Source: Streptomyces bottropensis ATCC 25435 | GTDB lineage: Bacteria; Actinomycetota; Actinomycetes; Streptomycetales; Streptomycetaceae | DNA length: 64,000 nt | Direction: 5' to 3' | Assembly (NCBI RefSeq): GCF_000383595.1 | Contig: NZ_KB911581.1 | Span: 806,001 to 870,000, forward strand | In this document: positions 27,241-35,611 of the stretch, in pieces | How positions within the stretch are numbered: position 1 is the first letter of the stretch | Layout: every line of letters begins with the position of its first letter | Notes under the pieces: model-generated | What the model was told of the DNA's origin: nothing | What the model saw: only the letters and a program-made list of their open reading frames with translations | The model's database searches: none | Position numbers and translations under genes: made by a program

Positions 27241-27636
27241 TCAGGTGCGGTCGATGTGCACGTTCGTCGACTTCACACGGGCCGTGGCCTCCATGCCGAC
27301 CTCCAGGCCCAGCTCCTCCACGGCCTCCCGGGTGAGCAGGGAGACCAGGCGGTGCGGGCCCGCCTGGATCTCCACCTGTGCCGCCACGTCACCGAGTTTC
27401 ACGGCGGTGACGATGCCGGGGAAGGCGTTGCGGGCCGACGTGTAGGGGGCGTCGGCCTCGTCGGCGGTGTCCGAGGCCAGTTCCACGGAGAAGGCGGCGA
27501 GGTCCCTGCCGTCGATGAGCCGGCGGCCGTTCTCGTCGCGGCGGGTCGCCACCCGGCCCGCGTCCGCCCATCGCCGCGCGGTGTCGGGGCTGATCCCCAG
27601 CAGCCGCGCGGCCTGACCGATCGTGTAGGACTGCAT
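27241..27636 (-). CDS. Helix-turn-helix plus TOBE (Mop) molybdate-binding protein
   Basis: 131 residues. The first 50 form an excisionase/MerR-type HTH (YTIGQAARLLGISPDTARRWADAGRV). The last 65 form a TOBE/Mop domain (SARNAFPGIVTAVKLGDVAAQVEI, then TREAVEELGLEVGMEATARVKSTNVHI), which binds molybdate or tungstate oxyanions. This fusion is common in actinobacteria as a molybdopterin-binding regulator. No modABC transporter is beside it. It converges on the APH gene. Confidence 0.9.
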   Translation of the reverse strand: MQSYTIGQAARLLGISPDTARRWADAGRVATRRDENGRRLIDGRDLAAFSVELASDTADEADAPYTSARNAFPGIVTAVKLGDVAAQVEIQAGPHRLVSLLTREAVEELGLEVGMEATARVKSTNVHIDRT

Positions 27637-27703
27637 GGCGCCAAGATATGCGCCGCCGGACGCCCGCTCGGCCCCGCCACCGGTGAACCGGCCGGGCGCC
27701 CGG

Positions 27704-28960
27704 TCACCGCAGCGTCGTCAGGAACTTCCCCAGCCGGGCGATGCCCTCGCGCAGTTCGTCCGCCGAGGCCGCGTAGGAGAGGCGGACGTGGGTGTCGGCG
27801 GTGTGCGTGCCGAAGTCCCGGCCGGGCGTCAGTGCGACGTGCGCCTCCCGCAGCGCGCGTTCGCAGAACTCCCAGGACGTGAGGCCGGTCCCGCTGACGT
27901 CGAAGTAGACGTAGAACGCCCCGTCGGGCGGCACCGGGACCGGCAGCCCGATCCGTGCCAGCCCGTCCAGGACGAGCGCGCGCCGCGCGCCGAACTCCAC
28001 CCGGCGGGCCTCGCAGACCGCCAGCGACTCGGGGGTGAAGCAGGCGAGTGCGGCGTGCTGGGCGGGGGCCGAGGCACAGAGGAAGTAGTTCTGCGCGAGG
28101 CGTTCCAGGGCCGGTACGAGGGTCTCGGGGACGACGCACCAGCCGAGCCGCCAGCCGGTCATGCCGAAGTACTTCGAGAAGCTGTTGATCACGACGGCCC
28201 CGGGGTCGAACGACAGCGCGCTGCGCGGCGGGCGGCCCCGCTCGTCGTGGTCGCCGAGGTCGAGGTAGATCTCGTCGACGAGTCGCCAGGCGTCGCGCTC
28301 ACGCGCCAGGTCGCAGAGCGCGGCCAGCTCGTCGGCGGGGACGGAGGTGCCGGTGGGGTTGGAGGGGGTGGCGACCATGACCCCGCGCGTACGGTCCGTC
28401 CAGTGCGCCCGCACCGCCGCCGCGTCCAGCTGGAACCGGCTCGCGGCGGTGGTGGGCACGAGGGTGACCTCGGCGCCGAAGCTCTCGACGATCTGCCGGT
28501 TGCAGGGGTAGGAGGGGTCGCCGATGAGCACCTCGTCACCGGGGTCCACGAGGGCGGCGGTGGCCAGCACGAGCGCGGCCGAGGCGCCCGCCGTGACGAC
28601 GATCCGGCCCGGGTCGACCTCGACGCCGTGCTGAGCGCCGTAGAACCCCGCGACGGCCTCCCGCAGGGCGGGCAGTCCGAGCGCCGCGGTGTACGTCATC
28701 GGCCGGCCGTCCATGACATCCCGCATCGCCGCCACGACGGCCGGAGGAGCACCGAAGTCCGGTTCCCCGAGACTGAGTTTGACGACGTCATGGCCCTGCG
28801 CGGACAGCGCGGCGGCCTGCTTGGCGAACTCCATGGCATAGAAGGGGGCGACGCCGCGGGCCCGCCGCGAGACCCGCACCCCGCCGCTGCCTCCCAGGCC
28901 CCCCGTACCGCTCATGTCACTGATGCCGCTCGCGTCGTTCACATCGCTCATGCCCCTCAT
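27704..28960 (-). CDS. PLP-dependent aminotransferase (AspC/AlaT-like)
   Basis: About 418 residues, fold-type I. VVKLSLGEPDFGAPPAV, TAGASAALVLATAAL, VATPSNPTGTSV, VDEIYLDLG, and INSFSKYFGMTGWRLGWCVVP with the PLP Lys are all present, as is the C-terminal Arg in HVRLSYAAS. Likely an aspartate/alanine-class transaminase; substrate unassigned. Start is ambiguous: ATG 28960, ATG 28951 (preceded by gagggg) or GTG 28972; the first 30 residues are non-conserved Gly/Ser. Confidence 0.9.
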   Translation of the reverse strand: MRGMSDVNDASGISDMSGTGGLGGSGGVRVSRRARGVAPFYAMEFAKQAAALSAQGHDVVKLSLGEPDFGAPPAVVAAMRDVMDGRPMTYTAALGLPALREAVAGFYGAQHGVEVDPGRIVVTAGASAALVLATAALVDPGDEVLIGDPSYPCNRQIVESFGAEVTLVPTTAASRFQLDAAAVRAHWTDRTRGVMVATPSNPTGTSVPADELAALCDLARERDAWRLVDEIYLDLGDHDERGRPPRSALSFDPGAVVINSFSKYFGMTGWRLGWCVVPETLVPALERLAQNYFLCASAPAQHAALACFTPESLAVCEARRVEFGARRALVLDGLARIGLPVPVPPDGAFYVYFDVSGTGLTSWEFCERALREAHVALTPGRDFGTHTADTHVRLSYAASADELREGIARLGKFLTTLR

Positions 28961-29042
28961 GCTGCGGCCCACAGGGGGCTCGGGGCCAGCGGCGACCGGG
29001 GTGCGGACGGCAGACCCGCCCGACCCCGGCCGGTGGTCGCCG

Positions 29043-29978
29043 TTACGCCGTGAGCGCTCCCGCGACCAGCCCCGCCGCCCTGGCCACCAGCGGGTTGTCC
29101 GTGGGGCCCTCGGGGTCGTACTTGGTCGACAGCACGGACAGGACGAGGGGCGGGCGGCCGGGCGGCCGGACGACGCCGACGTCGTTGGCGACCCCGTACG
29201 CCGATCCGCCGCCGGTTTTGTCCGCGAGCGTCCAGTCGGCGGGCAGACCGGCCCGGAACCGCTCGACGTTCGTCGAGTTGGCGACCAGCCAGCCGGTCAG
29301 CAGGTCCCGGTCCGCGTCCGGCAGGGCCCGGCCGAGGAGGAGCCGCGCGTAGGTCCCGCCGATCGCCCGCGGGGTGGTGGTGTCGGTCGTCCGCCACGGT
29401 TCCGCCGTGTTCAGCTCGGGTTCCCAGCGGTCGAGGCGGGTCGTCCGGTCGCCCAGCGAGCGGCAGAAACGGGTGATCGCGGTGGGCCCGCCCAGCTCGC
29501 GCAGCAGCAGGTTCCCGGCCCCGTTGTCGCTGTGCGAGACGGTCGCGGCGCACAGCTCCCCGACGGTCATTCCGGCCGAGACGTTCTCGGCCGTGCCCGT
29601 GACGGGGCAGTAGCCGGCCGCCTTGACGTACTCCTCGGTGTAACGGATCCGCCGGGCGAGGTACTCGCCGTCGCGGTCGAGGTCCCGTAACACGGCCCCC
29701 GCCGCGAGCGTCTTGAACACCGAGCAGAGGGGGAACCGCTCGTCCGCCCGGTACGCCACCGTGCGCCCGGTGGCCGTGTCGTGGGCGAAGACCCCCAGCC
29801 GCGCGGAGTACTCCCGCTCCAGCTCGCCCAGTCGGCCCGCGAGCCCCGTACCGCCCGGCGCCGAGGCGTGCGCCGGCCCGGCACCGAGCGTGCCGAGCGC
29901 ACCCACGGCGCCCAGGCCGCTCAAACCGCCCAGACCGAGCACCGTGCGACGGCGGAGGCCTGATCCCTTGCTGTCCAA
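29043..29978 (-). CDS. Class A beta-lactamase, Tat-exported
   Basis: 311 residues. Twin-arginine signal LRRRTVLGLGGLSGLGAVG with AHASA cleavage region. The active-site set is complete: CSVFKTLAAG (Ser70-x-x-Lys73), SHSDNGAGNLLL (SDN loop), EPELNTAEP (Glu166 and Asn170 of the omega loop) and DKTGGGSAYGVAND (KTG). It should hydrolyse penicillins outside the cell. Start chosen at TTG 29978 with gggag upstream, giving LDSKGSGLRRRT; GTG 30029 is the longer alternative. No BlaI/BlaR pair is nearby. Confidence 0.94.
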   Translation of the reverse strand: MDSKGSGLRRRTVLGLGGLSGLGAVGALGTLGAGPAHASAPGGTGLAGRLGELEREYSARLGVFAHDTATGRTVAYRADERFPLCSVFKTLAAGAVLRDLDRDGEYLARRIRYTEEYVKAAGYCPVTGTAENVSAGMTVGELCAATVSHSDNGAGNLLLRELGGPTAITRFCRSLGDRTTRLDRWEPELNTAEPWRTTDTTTPRAIGGTYARLLLGRALPDADRDLLTGWLVANSTNVERFRAGLPADWTLADKTGGGSAYGVANDVGVVRPPGRPPLVLSVLSTKYDPEGPTDNPLVARAAGLVAGALTA

Positions 29979-30050
29979 GGTCTTCTCCCTACGTGGTCGT
30001 GACCTCTGTCCCGACTCCGGAGACGTCACTCCCGTCGCACGGGGTTCCCC

Positions 30051-31082
30051 TCACAACAGGGCGGGCGCGTGGAAGGTGCCCAGACCCGTGGCGAGGTCGC
30101 GGTCGAGCCAGTACCGGCGCGGCTCGGCGAGCATCACGTCGACGCGGGCCGTGAGGATGCCGGGGATCTCGGCGAGCTCGTGGTCGATGAACGCGGCCAG
30201 GGCGGAGCGGTCGGTGACCAGGCCCGAGGCGAGGATCGACATGTCACTGGCGACGTGCGCGACGAGGCGGGTCTGCGGGAGCCGGTCGAGGCGGCGCATG
30301 ACGTCGGGGGTCTCGCCGGGGGCGACCCGCAGCCGGAGGATGAACGGCGTCTGGAAGCCGAGCCACTCCGACACGATCTCCAGCCGGGGCCGCACCCAGC
30401 GTTCGTCCAGGATCCGGCGGACGACGCGGTGCGCGGTGGAGGTGGCCAGCCCCGCGCCGCGTCCGATGCTCGCGGAGGAGGCCCGGCCGTCCTGGATCAG
30501 CTGGGCGACGACGATGCGTTCGGCCTCGCTGAGGGGCTTGGCGGGAGGCGACGCGGTCGCGGTCGCGGTGCCCTCGGAGCGGCCCCCGGCGAGCTTCAGC
30601 AGCTCGGCCCGTTCGGCGTCGCCCAGGAACTGCGGGTCCCAGGTGATGCCCCGGCGCAGGGTGCTGAGGGCGGGCAGCGCGTTGACGCGGCGCACGCCGG
30701 GCACGGAGAACATCCGGTCGATCGCCTCGCTCGTGGCCGCCTCGGAGGGGGCGTGCACGACGGCGTAGAGCGGGTAGTCGCCGGAGATCTGGGCCAGCAG
30801 CTGGAGGTGGGGCAGGGCCCGGAGCCGGTCGAGGACGGCCAGCGGGGTCTCGCCGGTGATGTCCAGGAAGACGTGGACGGGCATCGCCGAGGAGTGCATG
30901 CCCCAGTCGGCCTGCCCGATGACACGGACCATGCGGGCCTCGTGCAGCCGGTCGTAGCGGCGTTTGAGGGTGCCGGCGTCGGCGGACAGGATCCCGCCGA
31001 TGTCGTCCCAGGTCGCCCGGGGCGCCAGGTGCAGGGCCCCGATGAGGCGCCGGTCGAGCTCGTCGAGGAGAGGGCGGGTCAT
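30051..31082 (-). CDS. Lrp/AsnC-family regulator with two DNA-binding halves
   Basis: 343 residues, about twice the normal Lrp length. First half: HTH LDELDRRLIGALHLAPRATWDDIGGILSADAGTLKRRYD and an effector-like segment. Second half: a second HTH (LSEAERIVVAQLIQDGRASSASIGRGAGLATSTAHRVV) and a ligand-binding-like segment ending EIPGILTARVDVMLAEPRRYWLDRDL. Such duplicated Lrp proteins are known in actinobacteria. Divergent from the AbgT transporter, which it probably controls. Start 31082. Confidence 0.9.
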   Translation of the reverse strand: MTRPLLDELDRRLIGALHLAPRATWDDIGGILSADAGTLKRRYDRLHEARMVRVIGQADWGMHSSAMPVHVFLDITGETPLAVLDRLRALPHLQLLAQISGDYPLYAVVHAPSEAATSEAIDRMFSVPGVRRVNALPALSTLRRGITWDPQFLGDAERAELLKLAGGRSEGTATATASPPAKPLSEAERIVVAQLIQDGRASSASIGRGAGLATSTAHRVVRRILDERWVRPRLEIVSEWLGFQTPFILRLRVAPGETPDVMRRLDRLPQTRLVAHVASDMSILASGLVTDRSALAAFIDHELAEIPGILTARVDVMLAEPRRYWLDRDLATGLGTFHAPALL

Positions 31083-31142
31083 GCTGCCCCACCTTAGATC
31101 CGCCTCCTTCACTGCCGCCGATTCATCCCGATGTTTCGACGG

Positions 31143-31160
31143 GAGACTAAGAAATCTCTC
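31143..31160. promoter_or_regulatory. Imperfect inverted repeat between lrp-like gene and abgT-like gene
   Basis: GAGACTAAGAAATCTCTC has mirrored gaga/tctc arms around an A-rich centre, which is typical of Lrp/AsnC sites, and it lies in the 131 bp divergent promoter gap. Assigning it to the adjacent regulator is inference. Confidence 0.3.
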
Positions 31161-31213
31161 ACTCTGGTGCCATCGTATGCGGGAACATCCCTCGCTTGTG
31201 TGAAGAGGTACCC

Positions 31214-32815
31214 ATGAGTGCCACCTCTGCCCAGCCACCGCCACCGGACCCGGGCGCCCCCGGCCCGAGCGGGATTCCGGCGCCCGCCCCCACCGAACCC
31301 CGGTCGAAGACCCTGCGCGCCGCCTTCCGGGGCTTCGCGGCGATAGAGAACGCCGGCAACCGGCTCCCCCACCCTTTCTGGCTGTTCTGGATCCTCGCGG
31401 GCGTCGTCGCAATCCTCAGCGCCGTCCTGGCGGCGGCCGGGGCCGGGGCCGTGCACCCGGGGACGGGTGAGCGGATCAAGGTGCTGTCCCTGCTCAGCAG
31501 GGACGGGATCACGATGGCCGTCGAGGGCGCGGTCGAGAACTACGCCGCCTTCCCGCCCCTGGCCACGATCCTCACCGTGATGTTCGGCATCGCCGTCGCC
31601 GAGCGCAGCGGCCTCTTCTCGGCCCTCCTGCGCCGCATGGTCGCGCGCGTCCCCGGCCGGTACCTGACCTTCGCGCTGTCGATGACGGCCATGGTCAGCC
31701 ATGTCGCCGGCGACGCCGCGTACGTCACCCTCATCCCGCTCGGCGCCCTGGTCTACCGCGCGGCGGGCCGCAGCCCGGTCCTCGGCTGCATCGTCGCCTA
31801 CGTCTCGATCTCGGCCGGCTACGACGCCTCGCCGTCCCTGACCACCACCGACGTCCTGCTGTCGTCGATCTCGACCGCCGCCGCCCGCACCGTCGAGGCC
31901 GACCACGTCGTCACCCCGGTCGCCAACTACTTCTTCGGGCTCGCCTCGTCCGTCCTCGTGGCCCTGGTGATCACCCTCGTCGTCGACAAGGTCCTCGCCC
32001 GCCGCCCCGACCTGGAGCCCGACGAGCCCGTCACCGCGCTGAGCGACGAGGAACTGGCGGCGATCGAGGTCACCCCGCGTCAGCGCCGCGCCCTGCGCAC
32101 GACCGGACTGGTCGCGCTCGGGTGTCTCGCGCTCACGGTCGCCGCCATGGCCCCCGCGTCCTCACCGCTGCGCGGCGAGCACGGCGGCATCGTCGACTCC
32201 ACGCTCATCGGCGGGACGGCACTCGTCCTCGGCGTGTTCTTCGCCGTCCTCGGCACCGTCTACGGCCGGATGACCGGCACCTTCTCCGCCGCCCGGGACA
32301 TCATCACCGCGATGGCCGACGGCGCCCGGTCGATGGCCCCGATCCTCGTCCTGTTCTTCGCGATCTCCCAGTTCCTCGCCTACTTCAAGTGGACGAACAT
32401 CGGCAACGTCCTCGCCGTCCACGGCGCCGGGACACTGCGCGACCTCAGGCTCGACGGCTGGACCGTGCTGGTCGGCATCGCCGTACTGATCACCCTGATG
32501 AACCTCCTCATCACCAGCGGATCCGCGCTCTGGGCCCTGGCCGCGCCCGTGTTCATCCCCATGCTGATGCTCATCGGTATCGAGCCCGAGACCACCCAGG
32601 CCGTCTACCGCGTCGCCGACTCCGTCACCAACTGCGTGACCCCGATGAGCCCGTACTTCGTGATGGCGCTCGGCTTCGTCCAGCAGTACCGGAAGTCCGC
32701 GGGCATCGGCACCCTCGCCTCCTTCACGATCCCGATCGCCGCCGTCGTCTGGGTCGTCTGGATCGCGTTCTTCGTGGCCTGGTACCTGCTGGGCCTCCCC
32801 TTCGGCATCAACTGA
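31214..32815 (+). CDS. AbgT-family transporter
   Basis: 533 residues with many membrane helices. The family signature is clear: FRGFAAIENAGNRLPHPFWLFWILA, PLATILTVMFGIAVAERSGLFSALLRR, AGDAAYVTLIPLGALVY, VSISAGYDASPSL, ALWALAAPVFIPMLMLIGIEPE and SVTNCVTPMSPYFVMALGFVQQY. AbgT proteins import p-aminobenzoyl-glutamate or export sulfonamides. The ATG at 31214 follows agagg. It is followed 32 bp later by an M20 peptidase, the usual partner for cleaving the imported folate breakdown product. Confidence 0.94.
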   Translation: MSATSAQPPPPDPGAPGPSGIPAPAPTEPRSKTLRAAFRGFAAIENAGNRLPHPFWLFWILAGVVAILSAVLAAAGAGAVHPGTGERIKVLSLLSRDGITMAVEGAVENYAAFPPLATILTVMFGIAVAERSGLFSALLRRMVARVPGRYLTFALSMTAMVSHVAGDAAYVTLIPLGALVYRAAGRSPVLGCIVAYVSISAGYDASPSLTTTDVLLSSISTAAARTVEADHVVTPVANYFFGLASSVLVALVITLVVDKVLARRPDLEPDEPVTALSDEELAAIEVTPRQRRALRTTGLVALGCLALTVAAMAPASSPLRGEHGGIVDSTLIGGTALVLGVFFAVLGTVYGRMTGTFSAARDIITAMADGARSMAPILVLFFAISQFLAYFKWTNIGNVLAVHGAGTLRDLRLDGWTVLVGIAVLITLMNLLITSGSALWALAAPVFIPMLMLIGIEPETTQAVYRVADSVTNCVTPMSPYFVMALGFVQQYRKSAGIGTLASFTIPIAAVVWVVWIAFFVAWYLLGLPFGIN

Positions 32816-32847
32816 CCGCCCGCCAGGGCAAATCGAGAAAGCAGACC

Positions 32848-34059
32848 ATGACCGCAACGCACGGCGCCCCCTCCCCCCTCCCCGACGCCGCCCTGACCGC
32901 CCGCGCCCAGGAGGTCGCGGCGGACATCGTCGCCGACATCCTGGACCTCGTCCGCCACGAGACCAGCAGCTACGACCTGCCCGCCCTCGCGGCCGGCCTG
33001 GACCGCCTGCGCGAGACGGCGGTCGCCCGCCTCGGCCCGCCGGACCACGAACACCGCCACCCCGGCGGCACGTACGGGGACACGCTGACCCTGACCTACG
33101 CGGGCACCGGCGGAGCGGGCGGGCACATCGCGCTCGTCGGCCACTACGACACGGTGTGGCCGACGGGCACGCTGGCCCGCTGGGAGCCTCCGGAGCCGAA
33201 CGGCCAGGAGGGGCGAACGCGGCTCAGCGGGCCGGGCATCTTCGACATGAAGACGGGCCTGGCGCAGGGGATCTGGGCCCTTCGGCTGGCACGGGAGAGC
33301 GGCGCCCCCGTCCCCACCGTCACCTTCGTCTTCAACGGCGACGAGGAGATCGGCTCCCTCGCCTCCCGGCCGGTGATCGAGGAGACCGCCCGGAAGGCCG
33401 ACGCCACGCTGGTGCTGGAGCCGACCGCGCACGGCGCGGTGAAGACCGCCCGCAAGGGCACCGGGATCTTCCGTGTCACGGCCACGGGCGTCGAGTCGCA
33501 CGCCGGGCTCGCGCCGCAGGACGGTGCGAGTGCGATCCTGGCGCTGTCCGAGTTCGTGATCGCGGCCGCGGCCGTCGCCGCGCCCGAGCGGGGCACGACG
33601 GTCAACACCGGGGTGGTCAGCGGCGGTTCCGCGGTCAACGTGGTCGCCGGGTCGGCCACCGCGGGCATCGACATCAGGGTCGCCGGCGCGGCCGAACAGG
33701 CCCGTGTGGACGCCGAGTTCGACGCCATCGAGGTCACCGATCCCCGGGTGCGCATCGAGGTCGACCACGACTGGAACCGTCCGCCGATGACCCTCGGCGC
33801 CGCCTCCGCCCCGCTCCTGGACCTCGCCCGCGAGGCCGCCCGCGCCCAGGGCCGCGAGGAGTTGCCCACCGCCGCCGTCGGCGGGGCCAGCGACGCCAAC
33901 TTCGTCGCCGCCCTCGGCCTCCCCGTCCTGTGCGGCATGGGCGCGGTCGGCGACGGCGCCCACGCCCGTGGCGAGTACATCCTCCCGGACACGGTCCCGG
34001 CCCAGACGGCCCTGGTCGCCGGGATGCTGCTGCGCCTGACCCGGCCGCCGCGGAGCTGA
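32848..34059 (+). CDS. M20-family metallopeptidase (CPG2/AbgB-like)
   Basis: 403 residues. Metal sites are visible: IALVGHYDTVWPTG (His and Asp), SGPGIFDMKTGLAQG (bridging Asp), FVFNGDEEIGS (catalytic Glu plus metal Glu), LVLEPTAHG, and near the end GMGAVGDGAHARGEYI. GVESHAGLAPQDGASAI lies in the dimerisation domain. Similar to glutamate carboxypeptidase, which splits glutamate from folates or p-aminobenzoyl-glutamate, consistent with the AbgT gene just upstream. The real start is ATG 32848; the same frame stays open upstream inside abgT as a shadow. Confidence 0.92.
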   Translation: MTATHGAPSPLPDAALTARAQEVAADIVADILDLVRHETSSYDLPALAAGLDRLRETAVARLGPPDHEHRHPGGTYGDTLTLTYAGTGGAGGHIALVGHYDTVWPTGTLARWEPPEPNGQEGRTRLSGPGIFDMKTGLAQGIWALRLARESGAPVPTVTFVFNGDEEIGSLASRPVIEETARKADATLVLEPTAHGAVKTARKGTGIFRVTATGVESHAGLAPQDGASAILALSEFVIAAAAVAAPERGTTVNTGVVSGGSAVNVVAGSATAGIDIRVAGAAEQARVDAEFDAIEVTDPRVRIEVDHDWNRPPMTLGAASAPLLDLAREAARAQGREELPTAAVGGASDANFVAALGLPVLCGMGAVGDGAHARGEYILPDTVPAQTALVAGMLLRLTRPPRS

Positions 34060-34093
34060 CCGGCCGGGGGCGCGCCGGCCCGGCACATGACGA

Positions 34094-34118
34094 GGGCGGG
34101 GTCGCGAGAACCCCGCCC
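34094..34118. terminator. Bidirectional terminator
   Basis: gggcggggt pairs perfectly with accccgccc around a 7 base loop, between the convergent M20 peptidase and DxR-repeat genes. Confidence 0.75.
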
Positions 34119-34137
34119 GGACCTCCTGGAGGTCAGC

Positions 34138-35442
34138 TCACGGCCAGACCAGGCAGTACGGCTGATGGCCCGCCTCGTGCAGGCGGTGGCTGAAGTCCTG
34201 CCACTCGTGGAGGAGTTGGTAGACGTTGAAGGCGTCACGGGGGCCGCCCCGGTCCGGGACCGTCGACCAGATGAACGCGGCCGCGCCGACCGCTTCCTCG
34301 CCGATGCCCCTGAGCGGGTCGACGACGGTCATCGGGAGCTTCACCACGGCGTAGTCGGGGTGCAGGACGACCAGTTCGAGCGGGGGCACCTTGTGCAGGG
34401 GGACGCCTTCGATGCCGGTCAGCACCATCGCGGCCATCGTCTCCGGCTTGATCTTGGTGAACATGCCGTTCATCCCGAGCTCGTCGCCGCCGAGTTCCTC
34501 GGGGCGCATCGAGATCGGGACACGGGCCGCGGTCGCGCCGTCGGGCGCGCCGAAGTATTTGTACGTCACCCCCACCCGACCACCATTCCCGCTCCCCGCC
34601 CGGAGCCGGTTGACCACATGGTCCAGGCCGTCCACCCGGTCCGTGCGGTCCGCACTCTCGATGCGGTCCGTACGGTCCTTGCGGTCCGCGCGGCTCCTGC
34701 GCTCCGCGCGACTCCTGCGATCCACCAGGTCAGGCCGGTCCATCCGGTCCGTCTGATCCATTCCGTCCACACGATTGACGCGATCCACATGATCGGCACG
34801 ATCCATACGGTCCATACCGTCCATACGGCTGCGGCGCCCGATCCGCTCAGGCCCGCCGCTCTGGATCCGGTCGGAGCCATTGGACGGGACACGGTCGGAA
34901 CCGCTCTGTATACGGTCGCCACCGGTCTCGGAGCGGTCGGTATCCGCTGCTTCGCGCTCGGTGTGGTCGGTACGGTCGGCGTCGCCCTGCTGACCGTGTG
35001 CGTCGTGGGTGCCGTGTGCACCCTGCGGACCGTACACGCCCGGCCGACCCTGCGGGGTGTACGGGGGCTGTGACCCCGGTGACCCCGAGGGCGCGGGTGG
35101 TACGACCGGGGCCGGCGGCACGGGAGGTACCGGAGGTACGGGGGGCACCACGGGAACGACGGGTACGGACGGCGGCACCGGCGTCGGGCCGCCCTGCGGA
35201 CCGGGCGTCGCCGGTCCGGTCAGCTCACCCGGTGTGCTCCGCTCCGTGGGCGCGGTGCGCTCCGGAGGGCCGCCGCGGTCGGCCGAGGCGCCCCGGTCGG
35301 TGGACGCGCCGCGCTCCTGCCGGGTCTCCGCGGCCTCCTCCGCCTCGCGTCGGTGCCTGCCCCGCCGGGCACGACGAGGACCGAGGTCACCGGTCCCGTC
35401 GCCCAGTCCGCCACCGCGATGCATATCTCCACCCGAACGCAT
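34138..35442 (-). CDS. Long disordered protein with Asp-Arg repeats and a conserved C-terminal domain
   Basis: 434 residues. Residues 1-75 are charged (RRGRHRREAEEAAETRQE). Residues about 88-160 are Pro/Val/Gly-rich. Residues about 164-285 are a run of degenerate (x)DR(x) repeats such as MDRMDRADHVDRVNRVDG and DRKDRTDRIESADRTDRV. The last 150 residues are folded: GRVGVTYKYFGAPDGATAARVPISM, then LHKVPPLELVVLHPDYAVVKLP and FSHRLHEAGHQPYCLVWP. I do not recognise the domain. The gene ends at a terminator shared with the M20 gene. In the ancestral chromosome it was divergent from hemL; its neighbour is now the integrated element. Confidence 0.82.
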   Translation of the reverse strand: MRSGGDMHRGGGLGDGTGDLGPRRARRGRHRREAEEAAETRQERGASTDRGASADRGGPPERTAPTERSTPGELTGPATPGPQGGPTPVPPSVPVVPVVPPVPPVPPVPPAPVVPPAPSGSPGSQPPYTPQGRPGVYGPQGAHGTHDAHGQQGDADRTDHTEREAADTDRSETGGDRIQSGSDRVPSNGSDRIQSGGPERIGRRSRMDGMDRMDRADHVDRVNRVDGMDQTDRMDRPDLVDRRSRAERRSRADRKDRTDRIESADRTDRVDGLDHVVNRLRAGSGNGGRVGVTYKYFGAPDGATAARVPISMRPEELGGDELGMNGMFTKIKPETMAAMVLTGIEGVPLHKVPPLELVVLHPDYAVVKLPMTVVDPLRGIGEEAVGAAAFIWSTVPDRGGPRDAFNVYQLLHEWQDFSHRLHEAGHQPYCLVWP

Positions 35443-35572
35443 TTCTGGGCCGCGTGACCCCCGCCGCGCAACCCGATCATCGTGTCAGTGACCTCCCCCG
35501 CGACCGCTCGCCGAAACGTGTGCGCAAACACCAGTCGGCGAGATCTCCGGAGCCTCTGACACCATGGCCTGT

Positions 35573-35611
35573 GTGAGCTATCCGTACGAAGCCCCAGCTT
35601 CATGCAGTTAG
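35573..35611 (+). pseudogene. hemL: Original 5' end of hemL, cut off by integration
   Basis: GTG at 35573 opens VSYPYEAPASCS and stops at TAG 35609-35611. VSYPYEAP is the normal start of Streptomyces HemL. After the shared core the frame enters the element. Joining codons up to the core with hemL from 40995 onward restores [17 protein letters not shown] in frame. The upstream 130 bp should therefore be the native hemL promoter, now facing the integrase gene. Confidence 0.85.
35588..35597. other. Left attachment core
   Basis: GAAGCCCCAG. Left of it is native hemL sequence; right of it is element sequence leading straight into the integrase. Confidence 0.8.

Noticed and set aside
32122..32847. 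Upstream extension of the M20 peptidase frame
   Set aside because: Arg/His-rich shadow of the AbgT gene; a normal start exists at 32848 after the abgT stop.
35550..35600. A tRNA gene as the integration site
   Set aside because: No cloverleaf or T-loop sequence is present at either core copy, and both junctions read through as hemL codons.
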